Shown one piece after another: positions 1 through 8,348 of a stretch of 64,000 bases of DNA. This DNA comes from Fusicatenibacter saccharivorans. Lineage in GTDB: Bacteria > Bacillota > Clostridia > Lachnospirales > Lachnospiraceae. Both the position numbers and the translations under genes were made by a program. The stretch lies in the NCBI RefSeq assembly GCF_027667425.1, contig NZ_JAQEGR010000004.1, positions 170,040 through 234,039 of the forward strand, written 5' to 3'. The notes under the pieces were generated by a model. The model saw only the letters and a list, made by a program, of their open reading frames with translations, did not search any database and was not told the origin of the DNA. How positions within the stretch are numbered: position 1 is the first letter of the stretch; each line of letters starts with the position of its first letter.

Positions 1-399
1 CAGAAAAAACTGCTGCTGATCGACGACTCCATCGTGCGCGGTACGCAGCTCCGTGAGACAACGGAATTTTTATATCAGAGTGGTGCAAAAGAAGTTCATG
101 TCCGCCCGGCGTGCCCGCCGCTGTTGTATGGCTGCAAATTCCTGAATTTCTCCCGCTCCAAATCCGAGCTGGATCTGATCACCAGACGGATTATTCTGGA
201 AAAAGAGGGAGAAAACGCAGAGAAAGTACTGGAAGAGTATGCAGATCCGACCAGCGACCGCTACGAGTCCATGTGCCAGGAAATCTGCCGCCGTCAGAAT
301 TTCACCAGCCTCAGATATCACCGTCTGGACGATCTGGTAGAGTCGATCGGACTGCCGAAATGCAAAATGTGTACCTATTGCTTTGACGGAAAAGAATAA
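1..399 (+). CDS. purF: Amidophosphoribosyltransferase, C-terminal part (cut by window start)
   Basis: This is the C-terminal end of the enzyme that transfers the glutamine amide to PRPP, the first committed step of purine synthesis. The reading frame is open from base 1. The PRPP-binding loop of type I phosphoribosyltransferases, LLIDDSIVRGTQ, is near the start, and the tail has the cysteine-rich CKMCTYCFDGKE ending seen in clostridial PurF. About 132 residues are visible, and the glutaminase domain lies outside the window. A strong terminator 26 bases after the stop separates it from the next gene, so it appears to close a unit to the left. Identification rests on the PRPP loop and the C-terminal sequence. 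Confidence 0.93.
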   Translation, partial: QKKLLLIDDSIVRGTQLRETTEFLYQSGAKEVHVRPACPPLLYGCKFLNFSRSKSELDLITRRIILEKEGENAEKVLEEYADPTSDRYESMCQEICRRQNFTSLRYHRLDDLVESIGLPKCKMCTYCFDGKE

Positions 400-424
400 A
401 CAGGTTATAATGGTTTTTAAACAG

Positions 425-466
425 GCCAGCTGACAGAAAAATAAGAGTCTGTCGGCTGGCTTTTTT
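425..466 (+). terminator. Rho-independent terminator after purF
   Basis: A 13-base arm GCCAGCTGACAGA pairs with TCTGTCGGCTGGC and is followed by six T. It ends purF transcription and isolates the following regulator gene. Confidence 0.9.
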
Positions 467-505
467 CTGTAGGAAAAAGAAGAAAAATATATTGGAGGCT
501 TACCT

Positions 506-2068
506 ATGGGGATTAGTATTCTGATTGTAGATGATGATAAGCTTCTGGTGGAAAAGCTGGAAGAAACCGTCAACTGGAGCGGAATTGGAATTGATATGGT
601 ATTTACGGCAAACAACATCCGCCAGGCGCAGAAGCTGCTGGAAGAGTATCCGATTGAAATGTTGCTGTGTGATATTGATATGCCGCAGGGCAACGGGCTG
701 GAGCTTCTGGAATGGATCCGGTACAAAAAGCTGGATATTGAATGTACCTTCCTGAGCAGCTATGCAAATTTCGCGTATGCGCAGATGGCGCTGAAGCTGT
801 CATCAAGGGAATATCTGTTAAAACCGATTTCCAATGTGGATCTGGAAACAGCGCTGCGCAGAATTGTCGGGATTGTGCAGGAAAAACATCAAAAACAGAA
901 GAAACAGGAGAAAAAAGGAGAGAATGAAAAGCAATTCTGGGAGGATCTTCTGGTTCAGTGTCTGCAGGAGGAGTATTGGATTGAAAGGGCAAAAAAGAGA
1001 GGGTATTGTACTCCGGATGAGACCTTCCGTCTGATTCTGCTGCGTGTACTGGAGATTCCGGATAAGGAGCATTATAAAAAAGAGATCAGCTTATATAATT
1101 TTGTGATTACAAATGTTCTGACGGAATATGTGGAAACAACAGAAATGCAACTGGAAACCGTGGTACATGTCAGTGATCTGGAATGGGCAGTTGTGTTGCG
1201 AAATCACGGAAGTGCGATGGGAACGCAGGAGGAACTGGCAGGACTGCGGACCTGTCTGGCGGGCGCATTTCCGGCAAGATTCTGTATGTATATGGGAAAA
1301 TCGGTGGTACTGGATGAGATTCCAAAGAGCCGCGATCAGCTCGAAGAGATGGAAAAGTATGTAGTGCCGGACGAAACAGGAATTCTGTATGAGACACGCT
1401 GGTCCTTTGTAGAGCGCGATTATCAGGAAGTGCCGTGGAAAACGTATCTGGCTGAGATGGAGCGATCCGATTCCCTTGCGGCTGTGCGGGAAAAGCTGCA
1501 GGAATATCTGAAAAAGCGTGAGAAAAGCGGCGGTCTGCGAAAAGATTTCACAAGTCGTTTTTTTGAAGAAATGATACAGAATATATATGTTTATTTAAAA
1601 GAGAGCAATATTGTTTTCGGACAGATTTTTGACAGTGAAGAGTATGAAACGAAACGGAGAGAGGCGGTTCTCTCTGTGGTAGGTGCCCATGCGTTCATCG
1701 ATTATCTGTTTGATGTGCTGGAAGGTCAGAAAAAGAACGAATCCCGCAGTGACAATGTGGTGGAGCAGCTAAAAGACTATATCGAACAGAATCTGAACGA
1801 GGATCTTTCAAGATCCGTGCTTGCAGGAAAAGTGTTCCTCTCAGAGGACTACGTTTCCAAAATTTTTATGAAAACAACGGGAATGTCGCTTCCGAATTAT
1901 ATTGCTGAGCGGCGCATTGAGCGGGCAAAGGAGTATTTGCGCAGTTCATCGCTTCCGATTAGCAAAATTGCGATGGAAGTCGGCTATGGAAATTTTTCTT
2001 ATTTCAGTAAAACGTTCCGGGAGCTGGTCGGATGTACACCAAATGAGTACCGGAGCAGACAAAAATAA
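506..2068 (+). CDS. YesN-like response regulator with AraC-type DNA-binding domain
   Basis: This is a cytoplasmic transcription regulator of 520 residues. Residues 1-120 form a receiver domain with the acidic pair DDD at 10-12 and the phosphoacceptor Asp56 in LLCDIDMP. The middle 290 residues are a poorly conserved linker. Residues about 415-518 are a double helix-turn-helix of the AraC/XylS type (ISKIAMEVGYGNFSYFSKTF). The start is set by TTGGAGG seven bases upstream. The cognate YesM-type kinase lies at 8349, after the transporter and GH31 genes, so the two halves flank the genes they probably control. Known relatives activate carbohydrate ABC transporter operons; the sugar sensed here is inferred to be an alpha-glucoside or alpha-xyloside. 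Confidence 0.9.
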   Translation: MGISILIVDDDKLLVEKLEETVNWSGIGIDMVFTANNIRQAQKLLEEYPIEMLLCDIDMPQGNGLELLEWIRYKKLDIECTFLSSYANFAYAQMALKLSSREYLLKPISNVDLETALRRIVGIVQEKHQKQKKQEKKGENEKQFWEDLLVQCLQEEYWIERAKKRGYCTPDETFRLILLRVLEIPDKEHYKKEISLYNFVITNVLTEYVETTEMQLETVVHVSDLEWAVVLRNHGSAMGTQEELAGLRTCLAGAFPARFCMYMGKSVVLDEIPKSRDQLEEMEKYVVPDETGILYETRWSFVERDYQEVPWKTYLAEMERSDSLAAVREKLQEYLKKREKSGGLRKDFTSRFFEEMIQNIYVYLKESNIVFGQIFDSEEYETKRREAVLSVVGAHAFIDYLFDVLEGQKKNESRSDNVVEQLKDYIEQNLNEDLSRSVLAGKVFLSEDYVSKIFMKTTGMSLPNYIAERRIERAKEYLRSSSLPISKIAMEVGYGNFSYFSKTFRELVGCTPNEYRSRQK

Positions 2069-2107
2069 CAAAAAAACGATGTCAATAACAAAAAAACGTT
2101 CTGATTA

Positions 2108-2139
2108 AAAAAGAGATGTGAAAAGACATCTCTTTTTTA
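2108..2139 (+). terminator. Terminator after the YesN-like regulator
   Basis: AAAAAAGAGATG and CATCTCTTTTTT form a stem around a GTGAAAAGA loop, ending in a T run. It separates the regulator from the transporter operon. Confidence 0.85.
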
Positions 2140-2185
2140 ATATACAGACTGCCGAAAAATGATAGAAAAACGCCCCTCTTTTTTG

Positions 2186-2191
2186 TATAAT
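2186..2191 (+). promoter_or_regulatory. Probable -10 of the ABC transporter operon
   Basis: TATAAT lies 131 bases before the first permease gene, just after the preceding terminator. No good -35 box is seen, which fits a promoter needing an activator such as the upstream YesN-like regulator. Confidence 0.5.
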
Positions 2192-2321
2192 ATGTTCATC
2201 GGTTGAAACGAGAGCATGAAAAAGAAAAATTGTAACGATTCAGAGCCATGCGAAATGGAAGAAAAATCGAGATGGGACTCTGAACAGTTACGAAAAATTT
2301 AAAGGAAAGAAGGGATGATAT

Positions 2322-3263
2322 GTGAGCGCCAACCATAGTAAAACCAAAAAGAAGAGTTCCATAGGATTTGTAGAGGGAGTGAGAAGAAGCAGGCCATTAT
2401 ATTTACTGATGATTCCTTCTATTATCATTTTTGCACTGTTTACGTACTACCCGATGTACGGAATTGTGATTGCATTTAAAAACTTTACACCTGCGGATGG
2501 AATTATGGGAAGCAGCTGGGCTGGACTGAAATACTTCAAACAGTACTTTAACTCCTATCAGTTCGGTCTGACCATTAAAAACACAATTATCATCAGTCTT
2601 TACACCATCGCGGTAACATTCCCGCTTCCGGTTATCATGGGACTGCTGGTTAACCAGATGAAGGCACAGAAGTTTAAAAAATTCTTCCAGGTATCAACCT
2701 ATCTGCCGCACTTCATCTCCACCGTTGTTATGGCCGGAATGCTGATCCTGTTTCTTTCCCCAAGTACAGGTATTATCGCAAAGCTGGTCGGACTGCTTGG
2801 ATTCAAGCTCCCGAACCTGATGGGAAGTGCAAAAGCATTCCCGCACATTTATGTATGGTCTGAGGCATGGCAGCATGTAGGATGGGACAGTATCCTCTAT
2901 ATCGCAACACTTTCCTCTGTAGACCCGACCCTGTATGAAGCGGCAACGATGGACGGCGCCAACAAATGGCACAAAATGATCCACATCGACGTTCCGGCTC
3001 TGCTGCCGACGGCAACCATCATGTTTATCATGAGAATGGGAAGCGTTATGAGCGTTGGATTTGAGAAGGTTTACCTGCTGCAGAATACACTGAACAGTAC
3101 CTCAAGTGAGATCATTTCCACCTATGTGTATAAGATGGGCCTTGTGAGCAGCCAGTACAGCCTTTCCGCTGCAATTGGCCTGTTTAACAACATTATCAAC
3201 CTGGTTCTTCTTCTGGCAGTCAACTTCATTTCCAGTAAAATGAGTGATACCTCACTGATCTGA
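2322..3263 (+). CDS. Sugar ABC transporter permease, LplB family
   Basis: This is an inner-membrane permease of 313 residues for a carbohydrate uptake-1 transporter. It has about six membrane segments, and the cytoplasmic EAA loop that docks the ATPase is visible as YEAATMDGANKWHKMIHIDVP near residues 205-225. The start is GTG at 2322, preceded by AAAGGAAAGAAGGG; no in-frame ATG has a better site. The N terminus is basic and cytoplasmic, as in LplB. It pairs with the next permease, which starts 39 bases after its stop. No ATPase gene is in the cluster; these systems usually borrow a shared MsmX-type ATPase encoded elsewhere. Confidence 0.92.
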   Translation: MSANHSKTKKKSSIGFVEGVRRSRPLYLLMIPSIIIFALFTYYPMYGIVIAFKNFTPADGIMGSSWAGLKYFKQYFNSYQFGLTIKNTIIISLYTIAVTFPLPVIMGLLVNQMKAQKFKKFFQVSTYLPHFISTVVMAGMLILFLSPSTGIIAKLVGLLGFKLPNLMGSAKAFPHIYVWSEAWQHVGWDSILYIATLSSVDPTLYEAATMDGANKWHKMIHIDVPALLPTATIMFIMRMGSVMSVGFEKVYLLQNTLNSTSSEIISTYVYKMGLVSSQYSLSAAIGLFNNIINLVLLLAVNFISSKMSDTSLI

Positions 3264-3301
3264 CAGAATTTTGAGCCTACATAGGAATGGAGAGCAAAGA
3301 T

Positions 3302-4213
3302 ATGAGTAAAGCAAAAGCAGTATCAACAAATAAAGTAAAGAAATCCAGAGAAGACTGGATTTTCGATATCATCCTGTATACGATCGGCGTGCTTCTGATC
3401 ATCATCACCCTGTATCCGATGTACTTCATCGTCATTGCATCGTTCAGTGATCCGGCAGCCGTATCCAACGGACAGATTATGTTACTTCCAAAAGGAGTTA
3501 ACTTCAAAGGATACAAACAGCTGGCGAGCTATGCAAAGCTGTGGACCGGCTACCGTAATACGATTGCTTACGTAATTATGGGAACGCTTGTGACACTCGT
3601 TGTCAATATTCCGGCTTCCTACGCGCTTTCCAGAAAGCATTTGTATGGAAGAAGATTTTTCACAGCATTTTACCTGATCCCGATGTTCTTCACCGGCGGT
3701 CTGATCCCAACCTACCTGGCAGTACAGAGATTTCATCTGCTGGACACCTTCTGGGTTATGGTTGTTCCGTTCTCCGTTGTAACGTATTACATCATCGTAG
3801 GACGAACGTTCTTCAACAACAGTATCCCGGAGGATCTCTGGGAGGCGGCGCAGCTGGATGGATGTGGATACCTTGGATTCTTCTTCAAGATTGTGCTTCC
3901 GCTTTCCAAAGCCGTTATCGCTGTTATTGCCCTGTGGGCAGCAGTAGGACAGTGGAACTCCTACTTTAATGCATTGATTTATATCCGAAGCGAAAGTCTG
4001 CAGCCGCTGCAGATTGTCCTTCGAAGCATTCTGGTCGGCAATCAGACCATGAGTGCCATGAGTACCGGCGCTGCAGCTGTTGAGGCAAAGCAGATGGCCG
4101 ACCTCATCAAATACGCGATCATCGTGGTTTCCTCCGCGCCGATCATGTGTATGTACCCGTTAGTGCAGAAATACTTCAATCAGGGTGTTATGCTCGGATC
4201 ACTAAAAGGCTGA
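3302..4213 (+). CDS. Sugar ABC transporter permease, LplC/YtcP family
   Basis: This is the second permease of the transporter, 303 residues from ATG 3302. An ATG 15 bases earlier is possible but has its ribosome site too close; GGAG at 3289 sits nine bases before 3302. Six membrane segments are visible. The EAA loop reads LWEAAQLDGCGYLGFFFKIVLP, and the C terminus has the MYPLVQKYFNQGVMLGSLKG ending characteristic of this family. It lies between LplB-like and binding-protein genes, the standard order of this transporter type. Substrate cannot be read from the permease; the linked GH31 enzyme suggests an alpha-linked oligosaccharide. Confidence 0.92.
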   Translation: MSKAKAVSTNKVKKSREDWIFDIILYTIGVLLIIITLYPMYFIVIASFSDPAAVSNGQIMLLPKGVNFKGYKQLASYAKLWTGYRNTIAYVIMGTLVTLVVNIPASYALSRKHLYGRRFFTAFYLIPMFFTGGLIPTYLAVQRFHLLDTFWVMVVPFSVVTYYIIVGRTFFNNSIPEDLWEAAQLDGCGYLGFFFKIVLPLSKAVIAVIALWAAVGQWNSYFNALIYIRSESLQPLQIVLRSILVGNQTMSAMSTGAAAVEAKQMADLIKYAIIVVSSAPIMCMYPLVQKYFNQGVMLGSLKG

Positions 4214-4268
4214 TCCTGCGGACAGGAGAGAAGTATTGCAAATAAAAAATCATAAAGGAGAGATGATG

Positions 4269-5939
4269 ATGCGAAAGAAAACAAAAATGGCCTGGAGCGT
4301 TGCTCTTTCGGCCGCAATGGCAGCCGGACTGCTTGCAGGATGTGGAAGCAATGGAGGAACGGAAAGTACGAGTGGAAGCACTGCAGCAAGCTCTGCCAAG
4401 ACAGAATCTTCTGCCAGTGACACGACAGATACCAGTGACCGCCCAACCTATAAGATTGCAACGGTAAGATGGACCGATACCTGGCCGACCGATTTCCTGC
4501 ATGAAGGCGTCATGAAAGAAATCGAGGACAAGATGAATATCAACATCGACTGGCAGGTTTATTACAACAGTGACTGGTCCGAGCAGAAATCTCTGCTGCT
4601 GGCTTCCGGAGACCTCCCGGATGCATTTCTTGGCTCCATCTGCTTAACACAGGCAGATATGGCACAGAACAAATCGGCATTCCTGGATCTGACAGATCTG
4701 ATCGAAAAAGATATGCCAAACCTGAAAGCAGCCTTTGAGGCTGATCCGGAACTGAAAGCAGTCTGCACCAGCCGTGACGGAAGAATCTACAGCTTACCGA
4801 AGAAGCTTCCGCTTCGTCCGAAGGTTTGCGGCGATGTTATGTGCATCAACCAGGAATGGCTGGATAACTTAGGACTGGAAACACCGAAGACCTATAAAGA
4901 ACTGGAAGAGGTTCTTGTTAAATTTGCGACAGAAGATGCTGACGGCGATGGCGATCCGACCAACGAGATCGGTATCACAAATGCGGCAAGCAGCGGACTG
5001 TTAAGCGGTGATCTGCGCCACATCCTTTCCCCGTTCGGAACCATGGTAAGCCGTGACGGAAACTACATGGGACTGAATGGCGAAGGAAAACCGGTCTTCA
5101 TGCCGATGGAAGAAAATTACAAAGAAGCAGTAAAATGGATGCGTCAGTTATGGGAAGAGGGCGTTGTTGACCCTGAGTACTTCACACAGGACGGCTCTAT
5201 GCAGACAGCAAAACAGCAGGCAGATGGCGGTTCTCAGGTAGGTCTTATCTTTGGATGGACTGCAGATGCTCAGGTTGGCCCGAACGTAGATCAGTTTAAG
5301 ACCCTTGAGGCAGTAGAAGGCTACGATGGAAATCACTACGTAGAAGCAGCAACCAATTACCTTGATATCTCCGACCGTGAGCTCATGATCTCCAAAGACT
5401 GTAAAGATCCTGACACTCTGCTGAAATGGGCAGATGAATTTTATACCGATCTTGCATCGTTACAGACCTTCTATGGTACGATCGGAAGCCAGATCACAGA
5501 CAATGGCGACGGAACCTACAATGTAGATGTGCCAAGCGATGGATCTTCTCTGGATACTTCCGCATGGTCCAATTCCTTACGTGACTTCGGACCAAAATAC
5601 ATGAACGAGGATTTCTATGACAAAGTTTCTCTTCCGGAGGATCAGGGCGATGGTGTCAAACTGGCCGATGATGCAATCAATGAGAAATACGTTGATACTG
5701 AGAAAAACTGTGGATTCCCGATGGTTCAGTACACTGACGAAGACCTTTCCAGAATCACGGCAATCGGAACCGATATCTATAAATATGTAGAAGCACAGTA
5801 TGCACACTGGGTAGTAGACGGCGGCATCGATGATGAATGGGATTCCTACATCGATCAGCTGAAAGCTATGGGTATTGACGAGTTCCTCCAGATTCAGACA
5901 GATGCTTACAATGCATACAAAGAAAATCTGGCAAAATAA
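4269..5939 (+). CDS. Extracellular solute-binding lipoprotein (family 1, LplA-like)
   Basis: This is the surface lipoprotein that captures the sugar for the two preceding permeases. Three consecutive ATG codons follow AAAGGAG; the third, at 4269, has the best spacing (eight bases) and gives a clean signal peptide. A basic start, a hydrophobic stretch and the lipobox LLAGC place the lipidated cysteine near residue 25. A Ser/Thr/Gly-rich linker follows, then a two-lobed binding fold to about residue 556. The DADGDGDPTNEIG segment is an acidic loop typical of the LplA/YtcQ group and may bind calcium (inference). A terminator follows, so the downstream GH31 gene may be partly uncoupled. Confidence 0.92.
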   Translation: MRKKTKMAWSVALSAAMAAGLLAGCGSNGGTESTSGSTAASSAKTESSASDTTDTSDRPTYKIATVRWTDTWPTDFLHEGVMKEIEDKMNINIDWQVYYNSDWSEQKSLLLASGDLPDAFLGSICLTQADMAQNKSAFLDLTDLIEKDMPNLKAAFEADPELKAVCTSRDGRIYSLPKKLPLRPKVCGDVMCINQEWLDNLGLETPKTYKELEEVLVKFATEDADGDGDPTNEIGITNAASSGLLSGDLRHILSPFGTMVSRDGNYMGLNGEGKPVFMPMEENYKEAVKWMRQLWEEGVVDPEYFTQDGSMQTAKQQADGGSQVGLIFGWTADAQVGPNVDQFKTLEAVEGYDGNHYVEAATNYLDISDRELMISKDCKDPDTLLKWADEFYTDLASLQTFYGTIGSQITDNGDGTYNVDVPSDGSSLDTSAWSNSLRDFGPKYMNEDFYDKVSLPEDQGDGVKLADDAINEKYVDTEKNCGFPMVQYTDEDLSRITAIGTDIYKYVEAQYAHWVVDGGIDDEWDSYIDQLKAMGIDEFLQIQTDAYNAYKENLAK

Positions 5940-6016
5940 ACAGAAAATAACATTACCTGTAAGAATCAGGCGTTGATCCGGCGGATCAATGTCTGAGGTG
6001 CAAAATAGCAGGAGAA

Positions 6017-6046
6017 ACGGCAGGCCAGAAATGACCTGCCGTTTTT
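6017..6046 (+). terminator. Terminator between binding-protein and GH31 genes
   Basis: ACGGCAGG pairs with CCTGCCGT, followed by TTTTT. It lies only 20 bases before the GH31 start, so it may attenuate rather than fully stop transcription. Confidence 0.75.
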
Positions 6047-6066
6047 GACAAAAGGAGGATTTTTAC

Positions 6067-8112
6067 ATGTTTTTGGAAAAAGAGGGTAAGTTAATTTATT
6101 CTTACGATGGCGAGACCGTCTGCATCGAAGCGTGGGGAAAAGATGCACTGCGTGTGCGCGCGACAAAAAATCGAAGCTTTACCGGCCGCGACTGGGCGCT
6201 GGAAGCAAAGGACGCGCATGCGGGAGAGGTTGAAATCTTTGAGGATCCATCAGCAAAAGGCGGAGCCTTTGCCAATATGTACGAGGGAACGGATACTTCC
6301 TACGGAAAAATCACAAATGGAAAGCTTCATGCAGTGATCGATTCCGGCAGCGTCATTACGTTCTATCATGAGGATGGAAGAGTTCTGTTAAAGGAGCATT
6401 TCCGCCGTCTGCGCGACGAGGAAAGCATGCCGCTCAACATCATGGGACGCGAGTACAGCAACGGTGTCGGGGATAATTTCCGTATTGTAGCGCGGTTTGT
6501 AGCAAGAAAAGGTGAGAAAATCTTCGGAATGGGACAGTATCAGCAGCATGAGCTGGATCTGAAGGGCTGTATGCTGGAGCTGGCACAGAGAAACTCACAG
6601 GTCAGTGTTCCGTTCTATCTTTCCAGTATCGGCTACGGCTTCTTATGGAACAATCCGGGCGTCGGACAGGTGATGTTTGCGAATAATGGAACGGAATGGG
6701 TAACGGAATCCGGGAAAGAAATCGATTATCTTGTGATTGCAGGTGATACGCCTGCCGAGATCGAGGAGAATTATATGACGCTGACCGGAAAACCGCCGAT
6801 GATGCCGGAATATGGCATGGGCTTCTGGCAGTGTAAGCTCCGCTACTGGAATCAGGAACAGCTTCTGTCTGTAGCAAGAAAATACAAAGAGCTTGGCGTA
6901 CCGCTTGATGTGATTGTCGTCGATTTCTTCCACTGGACAAAGCAGGGCGAGTTCAAATTTGATCCGAAATACTGGCCGGATGTGCCGGGCATGTGCCGCG
7001 AATTAAAGGAGATGGGAATTCAGGTTGTTGTGTCGGTATGGCCGACCGTTGACATTTATTCCGAAAACTTCGAGGAGATGAAAGAGAAGGGCTATCTGGT
7101 TCGCACGGAGCACGGTGTACCGCTGACGATGCTCTGTGGTGGAAATGAAGTCTTCTTCGATGCAACCAACCCGGATGCAAGAACATATGTCTGGGAAAAA
7201 ATCAAGAAAAATTATTACGATCAGGGTGCAAAACTCTTCTGGCTGGATGTGGCAGAGCCGGAATACAGCGTTTACGATTTCAAGAACTACCGCTATCAGC
7301 TCGGAAGCGTACAGGAGGTCGGAAATATTTATCCGAAATATTATCTGAAAGCGTTCTATGATGGCATGACGGCAGAAGGCGATACTATGCCAATCAGCCT
7401 GATCCGTTCTGCCTGGGCAGGCAGCGCGAAATATGGTGCGCTCGTATGGTCAGGCGATATTGTAAGTACCTTCGAGTGCTTCCGGCGCCAGGTACAGGCA
7501 GGGCTTAACATGGCGATTGCCGGTATTCCGTGGTGGACCACCGATATTGGCGGTTTCCACGGCGCCAGAACCGACGACCCGGATTTCCATCGTCTGTACA
7601 TCCGCTGGTTTGAGTACGGATGCTTCTGTCCTGTCATGCGTCTGCATGGAAACCGCAATCCACAGGAGGGCTACGGTGCAGAGCAGATCGGCTCCGGCAG
7701 CGATAATGAGATCTGGAGTTTTGGCGATAAGGCATATGAAATTTCAAAGAAATATATTTTCCTGCGTGAGCGCCTGAGAGATTATATCCGGACACAGATG
7801 AAGAAAGCACATGAGGACGGAACTCCGATGATGCGGCCTGTTTTCTATGATTTCCCGACAGATCAGGAAAGCTGGAATGTGGAGGATGCTTATCTGTTCG
7901 GACCGGATCTCTATGTTGCACCTGTGATGGAGGATCACGTAACGGAGCGCGAGGTTTATCTCCCGGATGGAACAGCATGGTTTAACGCATGGACCGGAGA
8001 AAAGTATGAGGGAGGACAGAACGTAACGGTTGCTGCACCGCTGGATACTATTCCGGTATTCGTAAAAGAAGGAGCGGATGCAGAAAAGCTGCTGAACATT
8101 TTCTCTGAATAA
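6067..8112 (+). CDS. GH31 alpha-glycosidase, possibly alpha-xylosidase
   Basis: This is a retaining alpha-glycosidase of 681 residues with no signal peptide, so cytoplasmic. An N-terminal beta-sandwich (about 1-240) precedes the TIM barrel. The nucleophile is Asp394 in KLFWLDVAEPE and the likely acid/base is Asp464 in VWSGD; the signature WWTTDIGGFHG lies at 489-499. The segment around 155-200 (GMGQYQQHEL ... VPFYLSSIGYGFLWNN) resembles the GQHQ and SSxGYGxxWDN region of GH31 alpha-xylosidases. The start has AAAGGAGG eight bases upstream. It lies between the transporter and its sensor kinase, so it probably cleaves what the transporter brings in. Alpha-xylosidase is my preference over alpha-glucosidase, with moderate certainty. 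Confidence 0.88.
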   Translation: MFLEKEGKLIYSYDGETVCIEAWGKDALRVRATKNRSFTGRDWALEAKDAHAGEVEIFEDPSAKGGAFANMYEGTDTSYGKITNGKLHAVIDSGSVITFYHEDGRVLLKEHFRRLRDEESMPLNIMGREYSNGVGDNFRIVARFVARKGEKIFGMGQYQQHELDLKGCMLELAQRNSQVSVPFYLSSIGYGFLWNNPGVGQVMFANNGTEWVTESGKEIDYLVIAGDTPAEIEENYMTLTGKPPMMPEYGMGFWQCKLRYWNQEQLLSVARKYKELGVPLDVIVVDFFHWTKQGEFKFDPKYWPDVPGMCRELKEMGIQVVVSVWPTVDIYSENFEEMKEKGYLVRTEHGVPLTMLCGGNEVFFDATNPDARTYVWEKIKKNYYDQGAKLFWLDVAEPEYSVYDFKNYRYQLGSVQEVGNIYPKYYLKAFYDGMTAEGDTMPISLIRSAWAGSAKYGALVWSGDIVSTFECFRRQVQAGLNMAIAGIPWWTTDIGGFHGARTDDPDFHRLYIRWFEYGCFCPVMRLHGNRNPQEGYGAEQIGSGSDNEIWSFGDKAYEISKKYIFLRERLRDYIRTQMKKAHEDGTPMMRPVFYDFPTDQESWNVEDAYLFGPDLYVAPVMEDHVTEREVYLPDGTAWFNAWTGEKYEGGQNVTVAAPLDTIPVFVKEGADAEKLLNIFSE

Positions 8113-8210
8113 GAGAATGTTACCGCTCACCGGTAGCAGGCGAACGGCAACAAAGAATCCTGTTCTCACCATGTGAAACACGGACTTTGCATGCACAAAG
8201 CGAAAAAATG

Positions 8211-8219
8211 TGATATAAT
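8211..8219 (+). promoter_or_regulatory. Extended -10 promoter of the sensor kinase gene
   Basis: TGATATAAT is an extended -10 (TGn plus TATAAT) in the gap between the GH31 stop and the kinase. No -35 at proper spacing is evident. It suggests the kinase has its own basal expression. Confidence 0.6.
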
Positions 8220-8270
8220 GGGCTGTGTTACAAAGAACATAGCTGCAAATATATTCTGTGAGTGTAAAAT

Positions 8271-8311
8271 GACTGCCGGAGCTGCGCGGTAAGGTGCGGC
8301 GTCCGGCAGTC
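8271..8311 (+). repeat. Perfect 10-base inverted repeat in the kinase 5' leader
   Basis: GACTGCCGGA and TCCGGCAGTC flank a 21-base loop. No T run follows, so it is not a terminator. It lies downstream of the -10 and 20 bases before the ribosome binding site, placing it in the mRNA leader or as an operator. Confidence 0.7.
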
Positions 8312-8348
8312 GCTCTGCAGACAGAAAAAAGGAGGGGTGGATGCGCTT

